Positions 45,727-54,619 of a DNA stretch of 64,000 nt are shown here, piece after piece. The first letter of the stretch is position 1; each line of letters begins with the position of its first letter. The DNA lies in NCBI RefSeq assembly GCF_900104455.1, contig NZ_FNHB01000007.1, forward strand, positions 158,291 to 222,290, given 5' to 3'. A program made the translations under genes and the position numbers. The stretch comes from Dendrosporobacter quercicolus (GTDB taxonomy: Bacteria; Bacillota; Negativicutes; DSM-1736; Dendrosporobacteraceae). The notes below the pieces were generated by a model. That model had not been told where the DNA came from. It saw nothing but the letters and a program-made list of their open reading frames with translations, and did no database searches.

Positions 45727-46680
45727 ATGAAGGTAAGCTGCCAGCAACCCCAGGCAGGACAACTGGTATCGCGGTCAGTTATTGTTATGCTGACTGCCGT
45801 GATTATTCTGTGGGGTATTAATGTCATTATGATTAAGTATCTTGTCAATTATTTTCCGCCGCTGGCGTTGGCGGGAATCAGGATCAGCATAGCCGCCGCT
45901 TTTCTTATGCCGGTAAGCTTGTGGCGTTACGGGCCGGCCATTCCGCCGCTAAGCTCGTGGCTGCCGATTTGCGGTGTCGCTTTATCGTCAATTTTTTTAC
46001 ACCAAATAGCATTATCCTGGGGATTAACCGCGACCAGCGCTACTCATTCCGTACTGATTTTAGCGCTTAATCCGCTGCTGACCACGCTGCTGGCCAGCCT
46101 GTTGGTAAGCGAGCCTTTAAGCTGGAACAAAATCAGCGGGGTTTTAACCGGTTTAAGCGGGATTTTGCTGATTGTATTCCATCGGGCTGATGCCGATACT
46201 TCCAGCTTGCTGGGGGATGGCGTGGTTTTTCTGGCAACGGTCACGTACGTTCTGGGCTCATTGTGTGTCAAGAAAGGCACTCAATCGCTGCCGCCGCTGA
46301 TGATCACCGCCTATAGCCATGTATTGGCGGCTGCGGGTTTAATGGTCAGCGGCGCCTTCCTGAATGCCGAGTGGATGTACGCCGGTGCTTTGAACCTGCC
46401 GCCGCTGGCGTGCCTGTTTTTTTCGGCCATGATTTGCACCGGGCTGGCAACCATCTGGTGGAATACCGCCATCCATCATGTCGGCGCGTCTACCACGGCT
46501 TTGTTTATTAACGGGCAGCCGGTGATTGGCGTGTTCGGGTCGGCCTTGTTTCTGGGCGAGCAGTTGGCGTGGCAGCATTTTGCCGCTTTACTGCTGGTTA
46601 TCCTGGGCGTAAGTCTGGGGACCGGAATTGTCGCCAGATTTATCAGGCCTTCGGTTTATAAGAGGGCTGCCAGGAGCTGA
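45727..46680 (+). CDS. EamA/DMT family transporter
   Basis: A 317-residue membrane protein with ten helices in two EamA repeats, a family of amino-acid and metabolite exporters. AVIILWGINVIMIKYLVNYF opens the first repeat, and TSATHSVLILALNPLLTTLLA ends it. An in-frame start at 45649 exists but lies inside the hairpin that seems to end the preceding operon; 45727 follows AAAGGGGATT. Its last 38 bases overlap the convergent symporter gene. The substrate is unknown. Confidence 0.82.
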   Translation: MKVSCQQPQAGQLVSRSVIVMLTAVIILWGINVIMIKYLVNYFPPLALAGIRISIAAAFLMPVSLWRYGPAIPPLSSWLPICGVALSSIFLHQIALSWGLTATSATHSVLILALNPLLTTLLASLLVSEPLSWNKISGVLTGLSGILLIVFHRADADTSSLLGDGVVFLATVTYVLGSLCVKKGTQSLPPLMITAYSHVLAAAGLMVSGAFLNAEWMYAGALNLPPLACLFFSAMICTGLATIWWNTAIHHVGASTTALFINGQPVIGVFGSALFLGEQLAWQHFAALLLVILGVSLGTGIVARFIRPSVYKRAARS

Positions 46681-48058
46681 TCGGCACTTGGTCAAGGACG
46701 TAAGTCAGCAGGAAAGCGCCCACGCAGGCCAGCCATTCCAGATAAATCACATGGGGGAAAACGCGGACTGCCGGGACGGTTTGCCAGAGAATGAGCACAG
46801 CCAAACCAGTCAAAATGGTATAAAAGGCCGAATTTTTCCGGCATAATTGCGGGGCGAACAGGGTAAATAAAACGATCGCGCTGAAAGCGGCGGTAAGACT
46901 AAGACCAATCATTAAGGTATTAATAATACCGCTGATGGTCATGGCGAAAACCAGGGTTAATAGTCCCAGCACGAGTACCGACCCTTTGGTTACGGCCAGA
47001 AACTGCTTTTCGCTTACTGCCGGGTTAATAAACTTTTTATAAATATCCTGAGAAAATAAGGTGGCTGAGCTGAGCAATAAGCTGCAGGCGGTTGATACGT
47101 CAGCCGCCCATAGCGCAGCCAGCGTGATGCCGGCCAATACCGGATTGAGCGACATGATGGTCATTGGCAGGGCCAGCGCCGGACTGGCGTCGGGAAACAT
47201 CGTTTTGGCGATAACACCCAGCATGGCGCTGACAAAGCCGATCGGCAGCATCATTAAACCGCCGATGATAAAACCCCGGCGAGCAGTTTGGACGTCTTTG
47301 GCGCCAAGTGAAATTTGAATAATGCTTTGCAAGGATAAATTAACCGTAACCAGCACAATAATCCAGCTCAAAATGCCCCACAGGCCAACGCCGTCGAACA
47401 GGTCAAAATACGGTACATTGGCGGGAAGCTGGACTTTTATATTTTCTATGCCGCCGCCCCGGGTTATACAGAAAACTACGGCCAGGATAATTCCGATATA
47501 TTTCAAACTGACATTTAGAACATTGCATAAGCTGGCTGACCACATACCGCCGATCGCGGTAATGCCGATAAATACCGCTGCGCTTGTCAGTATGCCGGAG
47601 GTGAAGGTGAAAACCTCCGGAACAAGAGCGTGCAGTATACTGCCGCCGGCAATGTACTGCAAGGACATAACGACCAATTGAATGACAATCTGGCAGGCTA
47701 CGCCGGCAATCATGCCTTTCTTATCATAGTAACGGCCCAGCAGTTCAGGAATGGTGGTGATATTCAATTCCCGGTATTTTTTGGCGACAAGCATTCCCAT
47801 GACAATGGCGCCGATGCCCCAGGCGGTAGTATACCAGCCCGCCGACAGGCCAACTTTATAGGCCTGCTCAGCCACGCCGATGGTTGATGCCCCGCCAACA
47901 GCCAGGCCGACAATGGATACCGTAATTAAGGGAGTGGTTAACCGGCGGCCGGCCAGGACATAGTTGGTTGAACTGCCGGCCGCCCGTTTTTTTGCATAAT
48001 AGCTGATAATAAATAATAAGGCAATGTAAATTGAGACAATGATCAATGGGATATTCAT
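46643..48058 (-). CDS. Sodium:solute symporter (SSS family) under T-box control
   Basis: A 471-residue symporter with about 13 helices in the SSS family (relatives of proline, pantothenate and other symporters). The N-terminal ISYYAKKRAAGSSTNYVLAGRRL and GLAVGGASTIGVAEQAYKVG regions are typical. The start has AGGAGGTTT upstream. A T-box leader lies at 48115-48426, so expression responds to an uncharged tRNA and the substrate is likely an amino acid or a related compound. The specifier triplet reads as TTC by analogy, pointing to phenylalanine. The 3' end overlaps the convergent DMT gene. Confidence 0.85.
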   Translation of the reverse strand: MNIPLIIVSIYIALLFIISYYAKKRAAGSSTNYVLAGRRLTTPLITVSIVGLAVGGASTIGVAEQAYKVGLSAGWYTTAWGIGAIVMGMLVAKKYRELNITTIPELLGRYYDKKGMIAGVACQIVIQLVVMSLQYIAGGSILHALVPEVFTFTSGILTSAAVFIGITAIGGMWSASLCNVLNVSLKYIGIILAVVFCITRGGGIENIKVQLPANVPYFDLFDGVGLWGILSWIIVLVTVNLSLQSIIQISLGAKDVQTARRGFIIGGLMMLPIGFVSAMLGVIAKTMFPDASPALALPMTIMSLNPVLAGITLAALWAADVSTACSLLLSSATLFSQDIYKKFINPAVSEKQFLAVTKGSVLVLGLLTLVFAMTISGIINTLMIGLSLTAAFSAIVLFTLFAPQLCRKNSAFYTILTGLAVLILWQTVPAVRVFPHVIYLEWLACVGAFLLTYVLDQVPISSWQPSYKPKA

Positions 48059-48114
48059 ATTAAACCTCCTGGATAATAGTGGATTTTGACATTTTCTTTA
48101 CAGGCTTTGGCAAG

Positions 48115-48426
48115 AAAAAACGTCCCTCTTAACATAAGAGGGACGATCGTTACCGTGGTACCACCCAAATCAATCTTAACAGAAAATAAAAAAGCGATAC
48201 CGCATGAGGGGCGAATGCCGCGGTACCACCCTGTATTTAATCCTAAGATCACTTTTGACTCTGTAACGTAGAAATACGGCTAGACCTACTATCATCAATT
48301 TCAGCCTGCAGCTCGGGAAGGAACTTCACTAAATATTTTCAGCCGGTTCACACCAACCACCAGCTCTCTGAATGAAAATGAAACAGCTACTTTTTTCCGT
48401 CATCGCCAATAGAGTATTTACTTGTT
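48115..48426 (-). promoter_or_regulatory. T-box leader with one stem I and two T-box/terminator modules
   Basis: On the minus strand the leader has a stem I distal part (AGAGAGCTGGTGG then TTGGTGTGAACC, 48341-48370). A GAAG-TTC-CTTCCCGAGCTGC region follows, with the likely specifier TTC at 48323-48321, then a stem III-like part ending CGTTACAGAG. The first T-box GGGTGGTACCGCGG (48231-48218) precedes a terminator (48225-48187). A second T-box GGGTGGTACCACGG (48166-48153) precedes a perfect terminator, GTCCCTCTTA/TAAGAGGGAC plus six T (48144-48115). T-boxes bind uncharged tRNA and then allow readthrough. Confidence 0.88.
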
Positions 48427-48432
48427 AAAGTG

Positions 48433-48461
48433 ATTATAGCCATTTGAGCAGTAGTTGTCAA
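48433..48461 (-). promoter_or_regulatory. Promoter of the T-box leader
   Basis: On the minus strand, TTGACA (48461-48456) and TATAAT (48438-48433) are 17 bases apart, a consensus sigma-70/A promoter. Transcription should start near 48426. Confidence 0.85.
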
Positions 48462-48606
48462 TAGGGGGTTCGCCGTCTGAGAAAAAGTTCCTTAGACGCT
48501 TGCAGGGATTTAGGGGATATCTGCCTAAATAGCAAATTTACAAGAAGTATATTCCATAGTTTACAGATTTTTCACCTATTTTACTACTGAAAGGATTGCT
48601 GCTGCT

Positions 48607-49359
48607 TTGAGGAACAATCTCATCATCTTTGTACTCTCCTGCTTGTTGCTGGTTATCAACGGACCCCGCGCGGCGGCGGAGCCGGCGGTCTGGCGGGTGG
48701 AGAAAATCGGAACCTTCACGGCTGCACCCGCCGACTGGCAACCGGCCAACATCCTGGAGGCACTGACTACACTGCTGGGCAGAGACGATGCCGCGATCGA
48801 TCCATTGGGGCATTTTCCCCCGTTTCAGCCAATACCGTTGGCTGGTTCGTTGGCAGTTTTGCCCAAAAACGAGAATATCCAATTTTACCAGGTCACCATG
48901 CACGACGGCAAGGCCTACCGCACCGCCTTACTCAGTTTTTACCGCAGCAAGACCCCCATCCCTGACGCCGATCAGCAACAATTTTTTGCAGAAAGCCTGT
49001 CCCGGAAGGACCGTAAAAATTTAGAAAAAAAAACCAATTGGTTTCGCCGGGAGTTACAGAAGGAATTTGCAGCGCAATTTGAGCTTACCGGCATTGGCCT
49101 TTCCTTTCTTGAACTGTCGCCGCTTGAATTTCTGCGCGTTAACAACAAACAAGCCTACAGCATGAGCGCCAGATTGGTCGTTTCGCTGCACGGACTCAAC
49201 CTGCCGCAGTATGTCAGGGGTTACGCCTTTGATGCCAATGGCCGGTTAGCCGTCGCTTTCCTGGCAACGTCAGACAGCGAACGGCGTTATTGGGACCCTC
49301 TGGTAAAAACAATGATCGAATCATTTGCGCCGCCGGCCTACGAGTGGCTTGGATACTAG
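48607..49359 (+). CDS. Secreted protein of unknown function
   Basis: A 250-residue protein that I do not recognise. Residues 1-24 form a signal peptide (IIFVLSCLLLVINGPRAAAE), so the mature protein is extracytoplasmic. The rest is mixed alpha/beta, with a charged helical part around residues 115-155 (ESLSRKDRKNLEKKTNWFRR) and a C-terminal part with RGYAFDANGRLAVAFLATS. The TTG start has AAGGA about 11 bases upstream. It stands alone between the T-box-controlled symporter (divergent) and a decayed gene region (convergent). Confidence 0.7.
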   Translation: MRNNLIIFVLSCLLLVINGPRAAAEPAVWRVEKIGTFTAAPADWQPANILEALTTLLGRDDAAIDPLGHFPPFQPIPLAGSLAVLPKNENIQFYQVTMHDGKAYRTALLSFYRSKTPIPDADQQQFFAESLSRKDRKNLEKKTNWFRRELQKEFAAQFELTGIGLSFLELSPLEFLRVNNKQAYSMSARLVVSLHGLNLPQYVRGYAFDANGRLAVAFLATSDSERRYWDPLVKTMIESFAPPAYEWLGY

Positions 49360-49456
49360 CTGAGTCTCAGGCTTAGCCTTTCCCGCTGTTATGGGTGTCT
49401 GCCAAGCAAGCGGCCGGCCGCGCTTAACCTAGGCCGGGCTGCGGGTAGGCTTGGCC

Positions 49457-50410
49457 TCAGCTGCCCAGCCATTCCAGAAATGCCTTTTGAACCGACTTTA
49501 GATGACTGCGGCTGACCGGAATGACTTTGCCATTGACTGCAACGGCATGACTTTTATTCAGTTCACGGATATTTCTAATGTTCAGGGCAAAACTCTGGTG
49601 GCAGCGTATGAACATGTTTCGGGGAAATTGCTCCGACAGCTCGGTCAGCTTGCCGGTATAATAGATGGTTTTGTCAAGAAGATAAACGGCTACTTTCCTG
49701 TTGACTGTTTCCAGAGCTGTAATCTCGTCCAGGGAAACCTTCAGCAATTCACCGTGCGATTCAATGACCGCAAAATTTTTTTAAAGCGGTTGTGGTAATC
49801 GGCGGCAATCAGCTTTTCCAAGATCATGGGCTCAACCGGTTTAAGCAGATAATGCATATAGGCCTCTAAAGACGGTATATCCCCCAGCAGCACAGGGCTT
49901 GTCCGGCCTGAATAGGTGAAACTACTTCCATGCTCAGTACTTTCCCGGCGTAGTTTTCCGGCAGGGGTACGAAAAACAGCGCCATGCCGGGATTCTTTGC
50001 CGGATCGTGGCTGCCGCTTGCAAAAAATTCCCTGTCGTCTAACAGCAGACGGACGGTCTGATGATTGGCTTTTATGAGCAAAGCGGCATTCGGCAGCTCA
50101 ATATCAAGACGTTTGCGTAGTGTCAGTGTTTCATCCGCAGGAATATTAACGGCGTACTTCAGGCTGCTTAACAGTCTGGCTTTGTCGCCGGGCCGGACCT
50201 GGTATTGCCAGTTGTCGGAGATATCGACGCGTTTTGCGCCATATACGGATGGTTATAAGCCCGAAAATAAACCAGCAGAAAGATAAAAATGAGGCATACG
50301 CCGGTCAGCATGACGACAATGGAATACCTTGATTTGAACTGGATGGCAGGCAGGAACTTTTTCAGACGTTTCACCAAGCTTTCATTGCTTTTTTGCTTTG
50401 ATTGTACCAT
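49457..50410 (-). pseudogene. Decayed sensor fused to a LytTR response-regulator remnant
   Basis: Read on the minus strand, the segment starts with a membrane-anchored sensor: a helix (SIVVMLTGVCLIFIFLLVYF), then an extracytoplasmic domain with DISDNWQYQV and PENYAGKVLSM, ending SPVLLGDIPSLEAYM. It then runs directly into the end of a receiver domain (HYLLKPVEPM) and a full LytTR DNA-binding domain (49457-49747). Three breaks in frame lie near 50238 (after YMAQ), near 49908 (after VVSP) and in the seven-A run near 49782. The sensor's catalytic part and most of the receiver are absent. A deletion between two neighbouring genes is the simplest cause. Confidence 0.75.
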
Positions 50411-50659
50411 AATTGCCGGAGCGCACCGGTATTGAAAATAACCTCGCAAAAAAGTTTCTAACAGCGAGCCAGCTTGGCGCTCTACGGCAAGACTGCGGGG
50501 CAGAATTTCCATATTTCTGTTTAAAGCTATACAGCGTTTTTTTACCGCTTTGCTGTACAGCAACCGGCAATCCTTTGGACGTTCGGCAGACAGGTCGCGC
50601 TTAAGGATTGTCTTTTTCAGCCGAATGTGATATATTAAATTTTATTAAAATAAGGCAAT

Positions 50660-50706
50660 GGCGCCCTTAAAGCTACGAAGTAGTTTTGGGGCCTTTCTAT
50701 TTTTTG
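50660..50706 (+). terminator. Terminator-like hairpin ahead of eutW
   Basis: GGCGCCC...CTAC pairs with GTAG...GGGGCC around GAA, with mismatches, and is followed by TTTCTATTTTTT. It lies about 100 bases before the kinase gene and may be an attenuator for it or simply insulate it. Confidence 0.5.
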
Positions 50707-50804
50707 CCGGTTAGAAAAGCATAGATCGCCGGCATAAGTGGACCAGCGAATTGTCGCTTGTACCCGACCCAAGCCGGGTGTCTAATTTTTAGGGAGGGGC
50801 GGCT

Positions 50805-52247
50805 ATGGTTGAACAAAGAACCACGCTTCGTCAGTTATGTTTGCAATATACCAATTTGGCTGTCGATGATATCAGCGAACTGGAGGAAATGGCCGCTAAG
50901 CTGCAGTTTATTGCCGAATTAACCGGAACCGATATTTTTATTGATGCATTGAGCAAAAATGGCGTGGATGCAATTGTGCTGGCCTGGGCTTACGCCAAGG
51001 GCAACCGTTCACTGTACCGCAGCAGTGTTGTTGGTGAAATGGCTTATGCAGCCAGTGAACCGGCAGTCTACCAGACGTTTTCCACAGGAAAGATCGCCAG
51101 GAATATTCGCGGCGTAAGCCAGGAGGGCGTCCCGATTGCGCAAACGGTAACGCCGCTGTTCAACACCGCCGGGGACATGATTGGCGTACTCATTATGGAA
51201 AAGGATATTTCCGCTGAAGTTTACCAGGAAGAACAGGTGGAGTTTTTAAGCCGTACGGCAGAGCATTTGAGCCGGTCGCTGATGGCGCTCACCATGACTG
51301 GCTGGGGGTGGGAAGAGTGGCTGGGCAATGGCATTTTTGTGCTGAATCATAAAGGCGAAATAACTTATGCCAATAAACATGCCGCCCGCCTATCCGGCCA
51401 ACTTGGCGGAGAAGAAGTTCTGGGGAAATCGTTTATTGCCGCTTTGCCGTTTACCTCGCTGCACGACTTGGCGGAAGGACTGAAAAATCCGATTAATTTC
51501 GAATTTGACGATGCCTGTTATGTGGTTCAGGCCCATCCCCTGATCGCGGGGGGAGAACTCAGCGGCTGCGTTGTTTCATTGCAGGATGTAACCGAATTGC
51601 GCCAAAAAGAGCGTCAGCTGGATATGCAAAGTGCTATTATTCAGGAAATCAATCATCGTGTTAAGAATACACTGCAAAATGTTGTTTCCTTATTGCGGCT
51701 CCAAATGAACCGTTCTAAGCTGGAACCGGTTCAGCAGGAGTTTACGGCCTGCATTAACCGGATTTTATCTATTGCCAGGGTTCATGAGGTTTTTGCCTAT
51801 CAACCCTGGGATTGCATTGATTTACAGGAACTGGCCGAATATGTTTTAGCCAAGGTTGTTGAGAGTCAGCGGTTGCCTGCTCAAACGGTCAACACGCAGG
51901 TTTTGGGGCAGCATATTATTATTTCCGCCGCTCAGGCGGTACCGGTCGGCCTGGTATTAAACGAGCTGGTTACCAATGCCTTAAAGCATGGAATAAAGCT
52001 TGCCGCTTATGGTGAGATTAACGTTATTATTGAGCAACAGCAGCAAGAGGTCCGCCTGACAGTGTCAAACGACGGCTGCAAGCCTCAGCAATCTCCTGAA
52101 CTGATAAAAAATAATAAACTTGGCCTGTATATTGTTCGTTTGTTAATTTGTGAACAGCTGGGCGGAGTATTTGACTTGCGTCGTGAAAATGGCGCGACCA
52201 TTGCCCAGGTTTCTTTTCCGTTGAGCAGCAAGGAGGAGGAAGTATGA
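50805..52247 (+). CDS. eutW: EutW-type sensor histidine kinase
   Basis: A 480-residue soluble kinase. Residues 1-165 are a GAF-like sensor (H_kinase_N type), 168-270 a PAS domain (GIFVLNHKGEITYANKHAARLSG), and 280-475 a HisKA_2/HATPase pair with INHRVKNTLQNVVSLLRLQ holding the phospho-accepting His near residue 284. Such kinases pair with ANTAR regulators to sense ethanolamine. The start has AGGGAGGGG. Its stop overlaps eutV by 4 bases. Position at the head of eut genes supports the assignment. Confidence 0.88.
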   Translation: MVEQRTTLRQLCLQYTNLAVDDISELEEMAAKLQFIAELTGTDIFIDALSKNGVDAIVLAWAYAKGNRSLYRSSVVGEMAYAASEPAVYQTFSTGKIARNIRGVSQEGVPIAQTVTPLFNTAGDMIGVLIMEKDISAEVYQEEQVEFLSRTAEHLSRSLMALTMTGWGWEEWLGNGIFVLNHKGEITYANKHAARLSGQLGGEEVLGKSFIAALPFTSLHDLAEGLKNPINFEFDDACYVVQAHPLIAGGELSGCVVSLQDVTELRQKERQLDMQSAIIQEINHRVKNTLQNVVSLLRLQMNRSKLEPVQQEFTACINRILSIARVHEVFAYQPWDCIDLQELAEYVLAKVVESQRLPAQTVNTQVLGQHIIISAAQAVPVGLVLNELVTNALKHGIKLAAYGEINVIIEQQQQEVRLTVSNDGCKPQQSPELIKNNKLGLYIVRLLICEQLGGVFDLRRENGATIAQVSFPLSSKEEEV

Positions 52248-52816
52248 AACCGTTATCTATTCTGCTGGTTGAAGATGAAGTGTTAATCCGGGTAGATATT
52301 AAAGAAATGCTGGAGCGGGCCGGACATGTTGTGGCCGCTGAATGCGGCGATGGCTTAAAGGCGGTGGAGCTGGCCAGGCAGGTTGCTCCGGAACTGGTTC
52401 TCATGGATATTATGATACCTGGGTTGGATGGTCTGGAAGTGGCTAAAGTGATGCATCAAAGCAATATCCCGGTTGTCATCCTGACGGCCTATGGGCAGCC
52501 TAATTTTATTAAGCGAGCCGAAAACGTCCATGTTTATGGTTATGTGATAAAACCCTTATCCGAACAAAATTTGCTGGCCACAGTCCATATTGCGTATAGC
52601 CGCTGGCAGGAATTTTGCCGGGTAAATAATGAGTTGCGGGAAATAAAAGAGAAACTGGCCGGGCTGCAGACGATTGCCCGGGCCAGAGCGATCATTCAGG
52701 ACCAGCTGGGTATTTCCGCTCAGGACGCACACAAAAGGCTGCTCAGGGAAGCCATGCGCCAGCGGGTGACCGTTACGGCGTTTGCCGCAGAAATCATAAC
52801 AAATAAAAAAAATTAA
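52244..52816 (+). CDS. eutV: EutV-type response regulator with RNA-binding ANTAR domain
   Basis: A 190-residue regulator. Residues 1-120 are a receiver domain with ILLVEDEVLIR, the phospho-accepting Asp in LVLMDIMIPG (near residue 55) and YVIKPL. Residues 130-185 are an ANTAR domain (KLAGLQTIARARAIIQDQLG, then AHKRLLREAMRQRVT). Phosphorylated EutV-type regulators bind paired RNA hairpins and block terminator formation. A hairpin that fits this role overlaps the terminator at 53123-53164. Confidence 0.92.
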   Translation: MKPLSILLVEDEVLIRVDIKEMLERAGHVVAAECGDGLKAVELARQVAPELVLMDIMIPGLDGLEVAKVMHQSNIPVVILTAYGQPNFIKRAENVHVYGYVIKPLSEQNLLATVHIAYSRWQEFCRVNNELREIKEKLAGLQTIARARAIIQDQLGISAQDAHKRLLREAMRQRVTVTAFAAEIITNKKN

Positions 52817-52919
52817 TTGACTTTGCAGGAGATTTTCTTCTCATAACGAATAATGCTAAAATATAAACATTCAGCCTGTATTGGCGACTGTTGACACAAA
52901 GGAATACCAGGGCAATAAA

Positions 52920-52966
52920 GCCTGATAAAGAGATCAAGTGTTTGATGTCTTTATTAGGCTTTTTTA
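52920..52966 (+). terminator. Terminator after eutV
   Basis: A stem of about 18 bp (GCCTGATAAAGA pairing with TCTTTATTAGGC, plus an inner ATCAA/TTGAT) with one mismatch is followed by seven T. A 4-bp stem with the 6-base loop AATAAA (52910-52923) ends exactly at its left arm, as in the second terminator, but its loop has A, not G, at position 4. Confidence 0.8.
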
Positions 52967-53195
52967 TTTTTATTGCTCACAGGAAGGAGGCGTTCTTTGA
53001 CGTGAAGCGTCAGCCTTACCACTGCAGGTAGAGCGGCGGGGAATTTTCCCGGCCGGCAGCCACAGGGGCAGGGTGATGCCGTACCGGGTTGGCTTAAGTT
53101 AATGATATATACGGGCAGCGTTGCTCATGATTACAGAAACAATACTGTAGTTATGAGCTTTTTTATTTGCTGTGCACAGTGATGAGGGGGAAGAT
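52967..53195 (+). promoter_or_regulatory. Structured leader of the ethanolamine permease with ANTAR-type hairpin
   Basis: GC-rich and rich in potential stems. TTACC-ACTGCA-GGTAG (53016-53031) and GGGC-AGCGTT-GCTC (53113-53126) both have six-base loops with A at position 1 and G at position 4, the mark of EutV RNA sites. The second hairpin's right arm is also the left arm of the terminator at 53123-53164. In between, GGGGAATTTTCCC and GCCACAGGGGCAGGGTGATG recall parts of cobalamin or FMN riboswitches, but no full consensus is met. Confidence 0.55.
53123..53164 (+). terminator. Regulated terminator before the ethanolamine permease
   Basis: GCTCATGATTACAG (53123-53136) pairs with CTGTAGTTATGAGC (53145-53158), with two G-U pairs, and is followed by six T. 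Readthrough is needed to express the permease. Confidence 0.85.
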
Positions 53196-54581
53196 ATGAT
53201 GAAAAATGATTTAGTTGTGAAAAATAGCAGTGAAAAAACGGCGGCAGCGCCGGGCGCCAATTTATCGCGGGTGCTAAAACCGGTGCATTTGTGGGCGCTG
53301 GCGGTTGGATTAGTTATATCCGGCAATTATTTTGGCTGGAGTTATGGTTTTGGCGCAGGCGGGGTGATCGGACTGGCGCTGGCATTGGTTCCGGTAACCG
53401 TTTTTTACGTAACCTTCATTTTGTCTTATTCCGAGCTGGCGACAGCCATTCCGCATGCCGGCGGGCCGTCAGCTTATGCCCGGCGGGGACTGGGCAAGTT
53501 TTGGGGGTACATCAGCGGCATCAGTTGCTTGATTGAATTTATCTTTGCGCCTCCGGCGATTGCTTTGGCAGTCGGTGGTTATATTCATCATATTTTTCCC
53601 GGGATCCCGGTAATGTCGGCAACGGTGCTGGCGTTTATCTTATTTATTTTTATTAATTTCTGGGGAATGAAAGTGTCCGCAACGTTTGAGCTCATTGTAA
53701 CAATTGTCGCTTTAGCAGGTCTGGTTATCTACTGGTGCCTGGCGTTGCCGCATTTTGAACTGGCCAGGGTAATGAGCGAGCCTCTCCTGCCCAACGGGTT
53801 TAGCGGCGTAATGGCGGCAGTCCCTTTTGCCATTTGGTTTTACCTGGCAATTGAGGGGGGCGCAATGGCGGCTGAGGAAATGGTGAATCCGCAAAAAGAT
53901 ATTTCCATCGGATTTTTAAGCGGTATGGGAACCTTAATGATTATGGCATTTCTGACTTTGTTTCTTACGGCTGGAATTGCTGATGTTAAGCTGATTGAAA
54001 CAGTTGACTTTCCTTTGCCAATGGCGCTTAGCGGGATTTACGGGGAAGGGTCGTTCTGGGTTCTGTTGATTAACTTTATTGGCTTGTTTGGTTTGGTTGC
54101 ATCTTTGCATGGCATTATTGTAGGGTATTCACGGCAAACTTATGCGATGGCGCGGAGCGGTTATCTGCCTAAATTCATGGCTTATATTCATCCCAAGCAC
54201 CGCACGCCGGTCTGGGGACTGATCATTCCCGGTATTATCGGCCTTGGCGCTGCACTGACCGGCCTGACTGATGTGGTGATTACGATCTCGGTATTTGGTT
54301 CGGTCATTATGTATCTGATCAGTCTGATCAGTTTATTTGCACTGAGAATCAAAGAACCTGGACTGAAGCGTCCGTTTAAAGTAGCTTATCCGGTTATACC
54401 GGTGATCAGTTTGAGTATGGCTGTGTTTTGTCTGGGCAGCTTATTTTATACTTCCAGTGATGCGCTGTTCTCTGTTTTGGTAGTGTATGCCGTAGCTGTT
54501 ATTTACTATTTTATCTGGGGCAACAAAAATATTCGTCCGTTTGAGGAGGAGTTTGGCGTATTAAAAGAACTTGACGAATAG
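53196..54581 (+). CDS. Ethanolamine permease (APC superfamily)
   Basis: A 461-residue transporter with 12 helices in the amino acid-polyamine-organocation superfamily, closest by eye to ethanolamine permeases. The first helix is HLWALAVGLVISGNYFGWSYG near residue 30, followed by SYSELATAIPHAGGPSAYARRGLG, a strongly conserved pattern. The preceding GAGGGGGA places the start at ATG 53196 or 53199. It lies between the EutVW regulators and eutA-B-C, so ethanolamine is the likely substrate. Confidence 0.9.
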   Translation: MMKNDLVVKNSSEKTAAAPGANLSRVLKPVHLWALAVGLVISGNYFGWSYGFGAGGVIGLALALVPVTVFYVTFILSYSELATAIPHAGGPSAYARRGLGKFWGYISGISCLIEFIFAPPAIALAVGGYIHHIFPGIPVMSATVLAFILFIFINFWGMKVSATFELIVTIVALAGLVIYWCLALPHFELARVMSEPLLPNGFSGVMAAVPFAIWFYLAIEGGAMAAEEMVNPQKDISIGFLSGMGTLMIMAFLTLFLTAGIADVKLIETVDFPLPMALSGIYGEGSFWVLLINFIGLFGLVASLHGIIVGYSRQTYAMARSGYLPKFMAYIHPKHRTPVWGLIIPGIIGLGAALTGLTDVVITISVFGSVIMYLISLISLFALRIKEPGLKRPFKVAYPVIPVISLSMAVFCLGSLFYTSSDALFSVLVVYAVAVIYYFIWGNKNIRPFEEEFGVLKELDE

Positions 54582-54619
54582 GGTTTAAAGATGGGCAATA
54601 GGCGTCTTGTTCAGAGGAG

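Noticed and set aside
49866..50081. Independent small gene on the minus strand
   Set aside because: Its sequence continues the sensor's extracytoplasmic domain across frameshifts on both sides, so it is part of the pseudogene.
53016..53112. Full cobalamin or FMN riboswitch
   Set aside because: Only fragments of the conserved cores are present and the order of conserved elements does not fit either family, so it is listed only as a structured leader.
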